From: an uncultured Pseudomonadota bacterium
GTDB taxonomy: Bacteria > Pseudomonadota > Gammaproteobacteria > Burkholderiales > SG8-39
Direction of reading: 5' to 3'
NCBI GenBank assembly: GCA_903834835.1
Contig: CAILKO010000043.1
Span: forward strand, 1 to 64,000
Length of the DNA: 64,000 bases
The translations under genes and the position numbers were made by a program. The notes under the pieces were generated by a model. The model saw only the letters and a program-made list of their open reading frames with translations, ran no database searches and was not told the origin of the DNA. Of the stretch, positions 53,159-61,437 are shown piece after piece (the first letter of the stretch is position 1; each line of letters begins with the position of its first letter).

Positions 53159-54784
53159 GTGATCGTGCAGGAATTCGAGCGACAACTGCTGACTAGGCTG
53201 GCCGCACCCCCAGGCGCAGGGCCGGTCGGTGCGGGGCTGCCGAACGCGGAGGAAATGCGCGTGCTCGCCGACTGCATGCTCGGTACCGGGCTGCGCACGG
53301 AGTTCCAGCCTGTTCTGGACCTCAGAAACGGGACGGTCTTCGCGTACGAGGCGCTCTCGCGCGGGCCGGCGGGCAGCGCCTTCGAACGGCCGGCCGCACT
53401 TTTCTCATTGGCGCGAGCGCACGGTTTCGACAGCGACATCGAAATGGTCGCCGTCAGGATGGCCGTCGAGCGCTTCGCTGCTGCGGGCGCACCTGCCAAG
53501 CTGTTCGTCAATTTCAGTCCGCGCGCCCTTGCAACGCGGAACATCGACGGGGCGACTGTTCAGGAGTACGTGGCGCGGGCGATCGTGCAGATCGCGGCCG
53601 TTGCCGGCGCGAACGTGATCGCAGAAGGTGTCGAACACGAAGCGGATCTGCAGGTGGTGCGGGACCTTGGAATACGCTACTGCCAGGGCTACCTGATCGC
53701 GCGCCCGGCGGCCGAGCCGCGCGATGACGAGGCGCTCGGGCTCTGGCGCAGGATGTCGCAGGAGCCGGTGGTCGCATTTCCGGTGCCCGGTCGAAACGTC
53801 AATCTCGTCAGTGCGCGTACCCTGCTGCGACGGGTGGAAGCCGTCAGTCCTGAAGCGGAGAACGACCTCGTATTCGCGCGTTTCGAATCCGAGCCCGATC
53901 TGCCGGTGGTTGCGGTCGTGCGCGACGGTCGGCCTGTCGGCCTCGTCAACAGGCATGCCTTCATCGACCGCTTCGCGCGGCCCTACCGGCGCGAACTGTA
54001 TGGCAGAAAGCCGGTTTCGGCATTGATGAATGAAGATCCCGCCATTGTCGAGGCGGATATGAGCATTCAGGAGATCGGCCAGCTGGTATCCGGCGGGCGC
54101 CACAACGCCGTCATGGACGGATTCATCATCGTAGAGCGCGGGCACTACCTCGGCATCGGGACCAGTGCCGACCTGCTGCGTGAAATCACGGAAATGCAGA
54201 TGATGGCCGCGCGCTACGCCAACCCGCTCACGATGCTGCCCGGAAATGTGCCGATCAGCGAACACCTGGAGCGCCTGATTGCGCAGGGCAGGGAGTTCTG
54301 CACCTGCTACGGGGACCTGGATAACTTCAAGCCGTTCAACGACGTGTTCGGATATCAACGGGGGGACGAAGTCATACAGCTGGCCGCGAGAACGCTCACC
54401 GAGGTCTGCGATCCCCGCCTGGATTTTCTCGGCCACGTGGGCGGTGATGATTTTGTGATGGCCATGCAGAGCGCGGACTGGGAGCTCAGGTGCCGCAAGG
54501 CGCTGGAGCTCTTCGGCGAACGCATACAGCTCCTGTTCTCGGAGGACGCGCGTCAGGAGGGCGGATTCGTGGCCGAGGATCGTCAGGGCAATCGCAGGCG
54601 CTATCCGCTGCCCAGCCTGTCGATCGGCGCGGTGCCTGTGTATCCGGAAACCTTCCGTACGCATTCGGAAATCGCTGCCGCCGCGACGGAGGCCAAGAAG
54701 TTCGCGAAGCGCCAGGACGGCAATTCGATTTTCGTCGAGCGCAGGCGCTATCCGGGCGGACAGTTCAAACCTGCGCAGACCTGA
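53159..54784 (+). CDS. EAL(truncated)-CBS-GGDEF signalling protein
   Basis: 541 residues. The N-terminal EAL-like domain (about 48-184) keeps FQPVLDL, EALSRG, LFVNFSP and VIAEGVE but lacks the central part with the acidic DD motif and catalytic Lys, being about 100 residues short. A CBS pair follows (about 220-345), then a GGDEF domain with GGDDF (428-432), YGDLDNFKPFNDVFGYQRGD and PLPSLSIGAV. It may make c-di-GMP, while the EAL part is probably non-catalytic. It begins with GTG at 53159; the ribosome-binding site is weak. Confidence 0.85.
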   Translation: MIVQEFERQLLTRLAAPPGAGPVGAGLPNAEEMRVLADCMLGTGLRTEFQPVLDLRNGTVFAYEALSRGPAGSAFERPAALFSLARAHGFDSDIEMVAVRMAVERFAAAGAPAKLFVNFSPRALATRNIDGATVQEYVARAIVQIAAVAGANVIAEGVEHEADLQVVRDLGIRYCQGYLIARPAAEPRDDEALGLWRRMSQEPVVAFPVPGRNVNLVSARTLLRRVEAVSPEAENDLVFARFESEPDLPVVAVVRDGRPVGLVNRHAFIDRFARPYRRELYGRKPVSALMNEDPAIVEADMSIQEIGQLVSGGRHNAVMDGFIIVERGHYLGIGTSADLLREITEMQMMAARYANPLTMLPGNVPISEHLERLIAQGREFCTCYGDLDNFKPFNDVFGYQRGDEVIQLAARTLTEVCDPRLDFLGHVGGDDFVMAMQSADWELRCRKALELFGERIQLLFSEDARQEGGFVAEDRQGNRRRYPLPSLSIGAVPVYPETFRTHSEIAAAATEAKKFAKRQDGNSIFVERRRYPGGQFKPAQT

Positions 54785-54794
54785 GCAGGATCCA

Positions 54795-55760
54795 TTGCGC
54801 GCACTCGTACGATGTCTGCTGGCCGCTGCGCTCAGTGCCGCCTTCGCGGTACCGTCCTGCAACGCGCAGGGCATCAGCTTCGTCGCGCTCGGCGATCTGC
54901 CCTATGGCCCGCGCGAAACGTCCTATCCGGCGTACAGGGAGCTCATCCGCACCGTGAACGCGGCACGACCTGATTTCGCCATCCACATCGGCGATTTCAA
55001 ATCAGGGTCGACGCAGTGTTCCGACGAGGAATTCAGCAATCAGCTGGCGCACTTCCAGGAGTTTTCAGGAGCGCTTGTCTATACGCCCGGGGACAATGAG
55101 TGGACCGACTGCCACCGACGCAACAACGGCGCCTACGACCCGCTGGAGCGCCTGCAGAAACTGAGGGAGATGTTCTTCAGCGAAGGGCGATCGCTCGGGG
55201 CGCGGCCGATAGTCGTGGAGAACCAGTCGCGCATCACGCCGGGGCGCGCAGGTTTCGTCGAAAACCAGCGGTTCATGCGGGACTCCGTGCTGTTCGTGAC
55301 CGTGCACATCGTCGGCAGCAACAATAATTTCGAAGTCCGGGATCCGAAGGCAGTGGCTGAATTCATGGAGCGCGATGCAGCCAACGTGGAGTGGATCCGG
55401 GATGCCTATGCGCTCGCGGAGACACGCGGCGCCAGTGCGCTCGTGTTCGCATTTCAGGCGGACGTCCTGGACACGCGCTCCCCATTCGAGGATTTTCCGC
55501 CGTGGTCCGGATTCAGGTCGAGCATCGGCGAGACCCTGCTTCCGCTTGCGGCGCGCTGGGGGCGGCCGGTTCTGATGATTTCCGGCGACAGTCACCGGTT
55601 CAAGGTTGATCAGCCGTTTCGCCTGAATGGCAAACCGCTCAGGAATGTGACGCGGCTCGTCGTCCCGGGTGACGATGATGTCCGGGCCGTTCGCGTGCAG
55701 ATACTCCCTGAGGCAAAGCAGCCCTTCGTATTTCAGCTCATCGCCCCCGCGGGCGACTAG
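54795..55760 (+). CDS. Secreted calcineurin-like metallophosphoesterase
   Basis: 321 residues with a signal peptide (cleavage near CNA-QG). Metal-site motifs typical of metallophosphoesterases are visible: ALGDLPYG, IHIGDFKSG, TPGDNEWTDC and MISGDSHRF. The start is TTG at 54795 following AGGA, since no ATG or GTG keeps the signal peptide. It probably acts in the periplasm, perhaps releasing phosphate, but the substrate is unknown. It lies 10 bases after the GGDEF gene and converges on the phnN fusion. Confidence 0.75.
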   Translation: MRALVRCLLAAALSAAFAVPSCNAQGISFVALGDLPYGPRETSYPAYRELIRTVNAARPDFAIHIGDFKSGSTQCSDEEFSNQLAHFQEFSGALVYTPGDNEWTDCHRRNNGAYDPLERLQKLREMFFSEGRSLGARPIVVENQSRITPGRAGFVENQRFMRDSVLFVTVHIVGSNNNFEVRDPKAVAEFMERDAANVEWIRDAYALAETRGASALVFAFQADVLDTRSPFEDFPPWSGFRSSIGETLLPLAARWGRPVLMISGDSHRFKVDQPFRLNGKPLRNVTRLVVPGDDDVRAVRVQILPEAKQPFVFQLIAPAGD

Positions 55761-55796
55761 CAGGTAGCGCTGCGAAACGGCGCAGGTCCGGGTGGA

Positions 55797-57059
55797 TCAT
55801 GGTGCCGCCCCGGTGGCGGGCAGGTGCAACTGCCCGAGCAGCATGGCGCGGAGGACACGGCCAGCGGATTCGAGGTCGCGGTCGTTGTGGATCTCCAGAA
55901 TGGGCACGTCGGCTGGAGCTTCGAATGTCCCCCGTGCGAGCCGCCCCTCGATTTCCGCAGCCGTTTCACGGCCTCTCGCCGCGAGGCGCTCGGTCAGTAC
56001 CGTGGCGGGCGCAGTCACATGGACGAGTTCGAGTCCGGGGAAGGTGCGCATCGCCTCGGGCAGGTGCTCGCGGGAGCCATTGACGACGACGGTCAGGCCG
56101 CGGTTCAGCCAGGCATGCACCTCCTTGCCGATGCCGTAGCCGTGCCCGTTGGCCTGCCAGGCAAGCGAAAACCGGCCCTCATTCCGCAGTTGATCGAACG
56201 CCGCCGCGTCCACAGTGTGGTGCGGTTCGCCGTTCGGGCCGGGCTCGCGTGTGATCGTACGTCGCGCAAACTCGACCGGCGCGCCCGCCGGGAGGTTCAG
56301 TTTGACCCATCGGATCAGGCTGTCCTTGCCGGCGCCCGAAGGTCCGACGAGGTAGACCAGCCGTCCGCGGCGCGCGAAAGGCGCGCGATGCATCAATTCA
56401 AAGGGCGCTCCCGGCGCCGGCTCTCTGAAAACGCAAATGGAGTCGAACTCCGGGGGCTCGGCGGGAAGCAGACGCCTCGCCGCATCAAGCAGCGCGTCGA
56501 CCTCCTTCTGGGTGCATCGAGCGAGCGCGCCGGTGAGTGTCAGGTGGAAGCGATACTGATCCATGACATAGGGATAGCCCCAGGTGTCCAGCAAAGCCTC
56601 CTGCCGTTCAGTCAGCCCGGCCTGCCGCCTGCGCTGAATTTCCTGAACGGAAGATGCAGCGCGTAGCGGATCGAAGCTGCGTACGCATTCCACGGCGATT
56701 CCGTCGACCCTAGGATCGCCGTGCACGGGAACGAGCGCGATGAAATCTGCGAGACGCCTGGGTTCGAATGCGGGCAGTCTGAATGGCGCCATCCGGGAGC
56801 AGAGCTGCTCCAGTTCGGAGATCAGCGTGCCGGCTACTGCATCCGAGCGCAGCCGGAACGGCGCCTTCAGCGTCGCATGGAACCCGTAGCGCGCCGGTTC
56901 GGCGACGATCTCCGTGTATCGCGAGGCGGTCACACCGGGGACAGCCTCGAGGGCGTGCCGCTCGCCGGTGATCGCGCAACGTCCCAACCATCGCTGTGCG
57001 AACCGGTTCCACGGGCTCTCGGCGCGTGGCGCGAAATACAGCGCATAACGCGGACTCAT
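55797..57059 (-). CDS. phnN: DUF1045-PhnN fusion: 2H phosphoesterase-like plus ribose 1,5-bisphosphate kinase
   Basis: 420 residues. Residues about 1-230 are a DUF1045 domain with two HxTL motifs (His61 in HATLKAPF, His172 in HLTLTG), the mark of 2H phosphoesterases. Residues about 232-415 are PhnN, a guanylate-kinase-like enzyme with Walker A GPSGAGKD (239-246) and RRTITREPGPNGEPHH. PhnN turns ribose 1,5-bisphosphate from the C-P lyase pathway into PRPP; DUF1045 is usually a separate phn gene. It overlaps phnF by 4 bases. Confidence 0.92.
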   Translation of the reverse strand: MSPRYALYFAPRAESPWNRFAQRWLGRCAITGERHALEAVPGVTASRYTEIVAEPARYGFHATLKAPFRLRSDAVAGTLISELEQLCSRMAPFRLPAFEPRRLADFIALVPVHGDPRVDGIAVECVRSFDPLRAASSVQEIQRRRQAGLTERQEALLDTWGYPYVMDQYRFHLTLTGALARCTQKEVDALLDAARRLLPAEPPEFDSICVFREPAPGAPFELMHRAPFARRGRLVYLVGPSGAGKDSLIRWVKLNLPAGAPVEFARRTITREPGPNGEPHHTVDAAAFDQLRNEGRFSLAWQANGHGYGIGKEVHAWLNRGLTVVVNGSREHLPEAMRTFPGLELVHVTAPATVLTERLAARGRETAAEIEGRLARGTFEAPADVPILEIHNDRDLESAGRVLRAMLLGQLHLPATGAAP

Positions 57060-57790
57060 CGGCCGGGCTCGACGACGAGCTGGACGCGGTCCGCGCAGAA
57101 TTGCGTGCGGCCGTACTCGATCGGAACACCGTAAGGGTCAACGTTGACGGATTCGACAACGAGCACAGGTCGCGTCGCCGGTACAGAGAGTTGCTGGCGG
57201 GCGGCTTCGTCGGGGAGAACCGCCGAGATGACGCTGCGCTCGCGTTCGTAGTCCGGAATGCCGAGCTCGGCGAATGCGGCGCTCAGAGATCCGAGTTGCC
57301 GGAAGCGCTCGATGATGTCGCGAAATCGCATCGCTGGAAACCAGTGCTCTGCAAGGCTGATCGGCCGCCCATTGACCTCGCCCACGCTGAGCGCGTAGAT
57401 CACCCGGCTGCCCGGCGCGCTGCGCAGGCGCTTCGCCACCAGGCGGGACGCTCTCTCGGTGCGCGATTCGACCAGGCGATGGCGTCCTGATTCTCCGGCA
57501 GCGGACACGTTCGCGTTGAAGCGCGTCCTACGCCCGAGCGTGTATTCGAGCGCAAAGTCCGCGACAAAGGTTCCGACTCCGTGCTCGACCCGCAGCAGCC
57601 CTTTCGCCGCAAGGCTGCCTATCGCCTGTCGCACGGTGTGGCGATTCACGCCGAAACGCTCCGCCAGCATATGTTCCGAGTGCAGGCGCTCCCCGGGATT
57701 GAACCGGCGCTTCTCGATGTCCCGCGCAAGCGTGCGTTCGATGCGTGCCCAGATCGGCTGGCCGGTGCCGCCGGCGCGCTTTCCCTGCAT
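57056..57790 (-). CDS. phnF: Phosphonate-metabolism GntR-family regulator PhnF
   Basis: 244 residues. N-terminal winged helix (about 20-85; PGERLHSEHMLAERFGVNRH, TVRQAIGSLAAKGLLRVE) and a C-terminal UTRA ligand-binding domain (about 100-240; SLAEHWFPAMRF, VLVVESVNVDPYGVPIEYGR). It is expected to repress the phn genes until a phosphonate or phosphate-state ligand binds. ATG 57790 gives the usual length; ATG 57832 is possible. It is divergent from phnG, with a perfect palindrome in the gap that fits its operator. Confidence 0.92.
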   Translation of the reverse strand: MQGKRAGGTGQPIWARIERTLARDIEKRRFNPGERLHSEHMLAERFGVNRHTVRQAIGSLAAKGLLRVEHGVGTFVADFALEYTLGRRTRFNANVSAAGESGRHRLVESRTERASRLVAKRLRSAPGSRVIYALSVGEVNGRPISLAEHWFPAMRFRDIIERFRQLGSLSAAFAELGIPDYERERSVISAVLPDEAARQQLSVPATRPVLVVESVNVDPYGVPIEYGRTQFCADRVQLVVEPGR

Positions 57791-57837
57791 TGCGGTTTCT
57801 GTCACGAAATGTTCATGCAGCGAAGCTAGCATGCCGT

Positions 57838-57853
57838 CGTTGTCTAGACAACG
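57838..57853. promoter_or_regulatory. Palindromic operator candidate for PhnF
   Basis: CGTTGTCTAGACAACG is a perfect 16-bp palindrome containing the GT-n-TAGAC core typical of HutC/PhnF-subfamily GntR operators. It lies between divergent phnF and phnG, ending 11 bases before the phnG ATG and partly next to its ribosome-binding site GGAAGG, so binding could block both directions. Confidence 0.8.
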
Positions 57854-57864
57854 TGGAAGGTCGC

Positions 57865-58344
57865 ATGACCGTGTTGCAGGATTCTTACAGTCGCTCAACG
57901 GATGGCGATGAGCGCGAGCGCGCGCGGTGCCTGGGGCTGCTTGCGCGGGCGCCAGCCGAGCTGCTCGAGGCATGGGCCGCGGGTCTGGGCGCGACGGAGT
58001 TCGAATGGCTGCGGCAGCCCGAGCAGGGCCTCGTGATGGTTCAGGCGCGCGCGGGCGGGACCGGGGAGCGCTTCAATTTCGGCGAGATGACTGTCACGCG
58101 ATGCGTCCTCAGGCTGCGCAGTGGTCGAACCGGGGTCGCCTATGTGCAAGGTCGGTCGAAACGGCGGGCGGAGCTCGCCGCGCTCGCGGACGCGATGCTC
58201 CAGGATCCCGAGCTGGCCGAGGCTGTCAGGAACGGCCTGATCGCGCCGGTGGCGGCGCACCTCGCGTCGGAGTCGGAGCGCAGCGCCCGGAAGGCGCAGG
58301 CGACGAAGGTCGAGTTCTTCACGCTTGCTCATGAGGACGACTGA
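57865..58344 (+). CDS. phnG: C-P lyase subunit PhnG
   Basis: 159 residues. PhnG family pattern: RARCLGLLARAPAELLEAWA, LVMVQARAGGTGERFNFGEM, TVTRCVLRLRSGRTGVAYVQ and a C-terminal TKVEFFTL. With PhnH, PhnI and PhnJ it forms the C-P lyase core complex and helps transfer phosphonate onto adenosine ribose. ATG 57865 follows GGAAGG; the open frame upstream is not used. It is the first gene of the plus-strand operon, behind the palindromic operator. Confidence 0.95.
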   Translation: MTVLQDSYSRSTDGDERERARCLGLLARAPAELLEAWAAGLGATEFEWLRQPEQGLVMVQARAGGTGERFNFGEMTVTRCVLRLRSGRTGVAYVQGRSKRRAELAALADAMLQDPELAEAVRNGLIAPVAAHLASESERSARKAQATKVEFFTLAHEDD

Positions 58345-58345
58345 A

Positions 58346-58951
58346 ATGTCGCTCGATCTGGACAGCATCGGGGCGGGCTTCAGGCTGCCCGCGCTCGCCA
58401 GCCAGCAGGTGTTCCGCCAGGCGCTGGATGCGATGGCGCATCCCGGCAGGATCATCGAGGTGCCATGCGAGGCCGATCTGCCCGATGGCGTGGCGCCTGC
58501 GGCGGGGGCGCTGCTGCTTTCCTTGCTCGACACGGATACGTCCCTCTGGCTTTCCGCCGGCCTCGAGCACGCGAGCGACTATTTCCGCTTCCACACGGGC
58601 TGCACGTCGGCACGATCGCCATCGGAGGGGAGCTTTCTGCTCGCGGATTCGGCGCAGGCCTTGCCGCGGCTGGAAACGCTGGCCCAGGGCAGCGCGGAGT
58701 ACCCGGACCGGTCGGCGAGCGTCATCCTGCAGGTGTCTCACCTGCAGTCCCGTGCCGGCCACGCCTGCGGCTGGCGACTCGCCGGGCCGGGCGTACTGCA
58801 TGAACTGTGGCTCGAGGTCGACGGGCCGGGCGCGGACTTCCTTGAGCAATGGGCCTGCAACGCTGCCAGATTCCCGCGCGGTGTCGATGTGTTCCTGGTT
58901 TGTGGACGGCAGATGGTCGGGCTGCCGCGCACCACTAGGCTCGGGGGCTGA
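58346..58951 (+). CDS. phnH: C-P lyase subunit PhnH
   Basis: 201 residues. PhnH family: FRQALDAMAHPGRIIEVPCE, then a core AALLLSLLDTDTSLWLSAGL-like stretch (ALLLSLLDTDTSLWLS) and a C-terminal FPRGVDVFLVCGRQMVGLPR. It dimerises within the PhnGHIJ complex. ATG 58346 follows GAGGA and lies 1 base after the phnG stop. It is followed by phnI after 1 base. Confidence 0.95.
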   Translation: MSLDLDSIGAGFRLPALASQQVFRQALDAMAHPGRIIEVPCEADLPDGVAPAAGALLLSLLDTDTSLWLSAGLEHASDYFRFHTGCTSARSPSEGSFLLADSAQALPRLETLAQGSAEYPDRSASVILQVSHLQSRAGHACGWRLAGPGVLHELWLEVDGPGADFLEQWACNAARFPRGVDVFLVCGRQMVGLPRTTRLGG

Positions 58952-58952
58952 G

Positions 58953-60035
58953 ATGTACGTTGCAGCGAAGGGTGGCGAACGCGCCATAGTCAACTCCTAC
59001 CGGCTGCTGGCCGAACGCCGGCGCGGCGACCCGGCTGTTCCGGAACTTGAAGTCAGGCAGATCAGGGAACAGCTGCGACTGGCGGTGGACCGGGTCATGA
59101 CGGAAGGATCCCTGTACGACCGCGATCTGGCCGCCCTGGCGATCAAGCAGGCGGGCGGCGACCTGGTCGAGGCGATATTTCTGGTCAGGGCGTACCGGGC
59201 GACGCTGCCCCGCTTCGGCCACACCCAGCCGATCGAAACGAGAGCGATGCGTATCGATCGCCGGATCTCCGCCGCCTTCAAGGACATCCCCGGAGGGCAG
59301 ATCCTGGGACCGACCTACGACTACACCCAGCGGCTGATCGACTTTACGCTTGCAGCCGGAGGATCGCCGGCGCAGGCGATCGAGGGCATCGCGCCACCGG
59401 GCGAGACGCCGGATGTTGCGGGCATTCTGGGCACCGAAGGTCTGCTCGAGCCGCAGACGCCGGCGACGGGCGACCCTCAGCCCATGGACCTGACGCGGGA
59501 ACCGATCGAGTTCCCCGCAGCACGACCGGAGCGCCTGCAGAATCTCGCGCGCGCCGATGAAGGCTTCCTGCTGGCGATGGGCTATTCAACCCAGCGGGGG
59601 TACTCGCACAGCCATCCTTTCGCCGGAGAGATCCGCTACGGACGCGTCGAACTCGAATTCGTTCCGGAGGAACTCGGCTTTCCGGTTGTCATCGGGGAGG
59701 TCGAGGTCACCGAATGCCAGATGATCAACCAGTTCGCAGGGTCGGCCACCCAGCCGCCGGAATTCACCCGAGGCTACGGGCTGGCTTTCGGTCACTCCGA
59801 GCGCAAGGCCATGGCGATGGCGCTGTGCGATCGCGCCCTGCGCGCCAGGGAGCTCGGGGAGGACGCCCGATCGCCCGCGCAGGATGAGGAGTTCATGCTC
59901 TCGCATTCTGACTCGCTGGAAGCTTCGGGCTTCGTTCAGCATCTGAAACTCCCGCACTACGTGGACTTTCAGGCAGAGCTCGAACTCATCAGGAAGTTGC
60001 GCGCCGCAGCCGCCATCACGGAATCCGGGGCATGA
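58953..60035 (+). CDS. phnI: C-P lyase subunit PhnI (phosphonate ribosyl transfer)
   Basis: 360 residues. PhnI signatures: MYVAAKGGERAIVNSYRLLA at the start, RISAAFKDIPGGQILGPTYD, YSTQRGYSHSHPFAGEIRYG and the C-terminal SGFVQHLKLPHYVDFQAELE. PhnI is the nucleosidase-like subunit that, with PhnG/H/L, swaps adenine for phosphonate on ATP ribose. The frame is open upstream, but ATG 58953 is the family start. It overlaps phnJ by 4 bases. Confidence 0.96.
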   Translation: MYVAAKGGERAIVNSYRLLAERRRGDPAVPELEVRQIREQLRLAVDRVMTEGSLYDRDLAALAIKQAGGDLVEAIFLVRAYRATLPRFGHTQPIETRAMRIDRRISAAFKDIPGGQILGPTYDYTQRLIDFTLAAGGSPAQAIEGIAPPGETPDVAGILGTEGLLEPQTPATGDPQPMDLTREPIEFPAARPERLQNLARADEGFLLAMGYSTQRGYSHSHPFAGEIRYGRVELEFVPEELGFPVVIGEVEVTECQMINQFAGSATQPPEFTRGYGLAFGHSERKAMAMALCDRALRARELGEDARSPAQDEEFMLSHSDSLEASGFVQHLKLPHYVDFQAELELIRKLRAAAAITESGA

Positions 60036-60973
60036 CGATACGGAACGAAGATCTGATGACGCAGGCGCAGGATGTGCCGCCGTCCGCCGCCGCCGGGCGC
60101 GGCGAGGGACCCGCGCCCGGCGATGGCTACAACTTTGCCTACCTGGACGAGCGTACCAAGCGGATGATCCGCAGGGCCATACTGAAGGCCGTGGCCATAC
60201 CCGGGTACCAGGTTCCATTCGGTTCCCGCGAGATGCCGCTTCCCTATGGCTGGGGGACCGGCGGCATACAGGTAACCGCCTCGGTGATCGGTCCCGCCGA
60301 CGTGCTGAAAGTGATCGATCAGGGGTCGGACGACACCGTCAACGCGGTGAACATCAGGCGGTTTTTCCACCGGACCACGGGTGTTCGCACGACGGAGCGC
60401 ACGGGTGAGGCCACATTGATCCAGACGCGGCACCGGATTCCGGAAACGCCGCTCGCGGAAGGTCAGATCATCGTCTATCAGGTTCCGGTTCCGGAACCGA
60501 TGCAGCGGCTGGAACCGCGCGAGGCGGAAACCCGGAAGATGCACGCGCTCGGCGAATACGGGCTCATGCATGTCCGGCTCTACGAGGACATCGCGCGCTA
60601 CGGTCATGTGTCGACGGCCTACGACTACCCCGTCATGGTCAACGACCGCTACCTGATGTCGCCCTCTCCGATTCCGAAATTCGACAATCCGAAGATGCAC
60701 ATGAATCCGGCGCTGCAGCTCTTCGGTGCGGGGCGCGAGAAGCGGATCTACGCAGTGCCGCCGTATACGAAGGTTGAAAGTCTCAGTTTCGAAGACCACC
60801 CGTTCGAGCCCCAGCGCTGGAGCGACCCGTGCGCGATCTGCGGCGCTCGCGACAGTTTCCTGGATGAAATTCTCATGGATGACACAGGTTCCCGGATGTT
60901 TGTCTGTTCCGATAGCGACTACTGCGCCGACCGGCGCGAAATGAAACCGGCAGAAACCGGAGGCCAGGAATGA
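60032..60973 (+). CDS. phnJ: C-P lyase catalytic subunit PhnJ
   Basis: 313 residues. PhnJ is the radical-SAM enzyme that breaks the carbon-phosphorus bond of 5-phosphoribosyl-1-phosphonate. The core is clear: GYNFAYLDERTKRMIRRAIL, VPFGSREMPLPYGWGTGGIQ and the Cys cluster C-x2-C-x21-C-x5-C near the end (CAICG ... FVCSDSDYC), which carries the 4Fe-4S cluster and thiyl Cys. The first 30 residues are less conserved and an ATG at 60056 is possible. It overlaps phnI and the following acetyltransferase by 4 bases each. Confidence 0.96.
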   Translation: MTIRNEDLMTQAQDVPPSAAAGRGEGPAPGDGYNFAYLDERTKRMIRRAILKAVAIPGYQVPFGSREMPLPYGWGTGGIQVTASVIGPADVLKVIDQGSDDTVNAVNIRRFFHRTTGVRTTERTGEATLIQTRHRIPETPLAEGQIIVYQVPVPEPMQRLEPREAETRKMHALGEYGLMHVRLYEDIARYGHVSTAYDYPVMVNDRYLMSPSPIPKFDNPKMHMNPALQLFGAGREKRIYAVPPYTKVESLSFEDHPFEPQRWSDPCAICGARDSFLDEILMDDTGSRMFVCSDSDYCADRREMKPAETGGQE

Positions 60974-61437
60974 ATGCGCCCGACCCCGTCGTTCCCGAAA
61001 TGAAGGTAGTCGTCCGTGAAGCCTGGCCCGAGGACCTGCCCGTGGTGTTGTCGCTCTACGCCGGGATGGATGGCGGGTCGCATGTTCCTGTCGACGAGGC
61101 GGAGGCGATCTTCGACCAGATGCGGGCCTATCCGGACTTTCGTCTGTACGTCGCCGAGGTTGAGGGCAGGGTGGTGGGGACGTTTACGCTGCTCGTCATC
61201 CGGATCATCAATCACATGGGCGCGAACTCCGCGCTCGTGGAGTCGGTCGTTGTCGACGAGTCTCTACGAGGACGCGGCATCGGACGCATCATGATGCAGT
61301 TCGCGCGCGAGCGCTGCCGGGAACGCGGGTGCTACAAGATGGCGCTGTCGTCGAATCTCGTGCGCGAACGGGCACATGCCTTCTACGAGGGGCTGGGCTT
61401 CGAGCGTCACGGCTACAGCTTCAGGGTCGAGCCGTGA
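60970..61437 (+). CDS. GNAT-family N-acetyltransferase inside the phn operon (PhnO-like role possible)
   Basis: 155 residues. GNAT fold: VREAWPEDLPVVLSLYAGMD at the start, VGTFTLLVIRIINHMG, the acetyl-CoA loop VVDESLRGRGIGRIMMQFA and AHAFYEGLGFERHGYSF. It overlaps phnJ and phnK by 4 bases, so it is part of the operon. PhnO acetylates aminoalkylphosphonates before C-P cleavage, and this gene may do the same, though it sits between phnJ and phnK rather than at the usual phnO place, and orthology is not shown. Confidence 0.85.
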   Translation: MNAPDPVVPEMKVVVREAWPEDLPVVLSLYAGMDGGSHVPVDEAEAIFDQMRAYPDFRLYVAEVEGRVVGTFTLLVIRIINHMGANSALVESVVVDESLRGRGIGRIMMQFARERCRERGCYKMALSSNLVRERAHAFYEGLGFERHGYSFRVEP

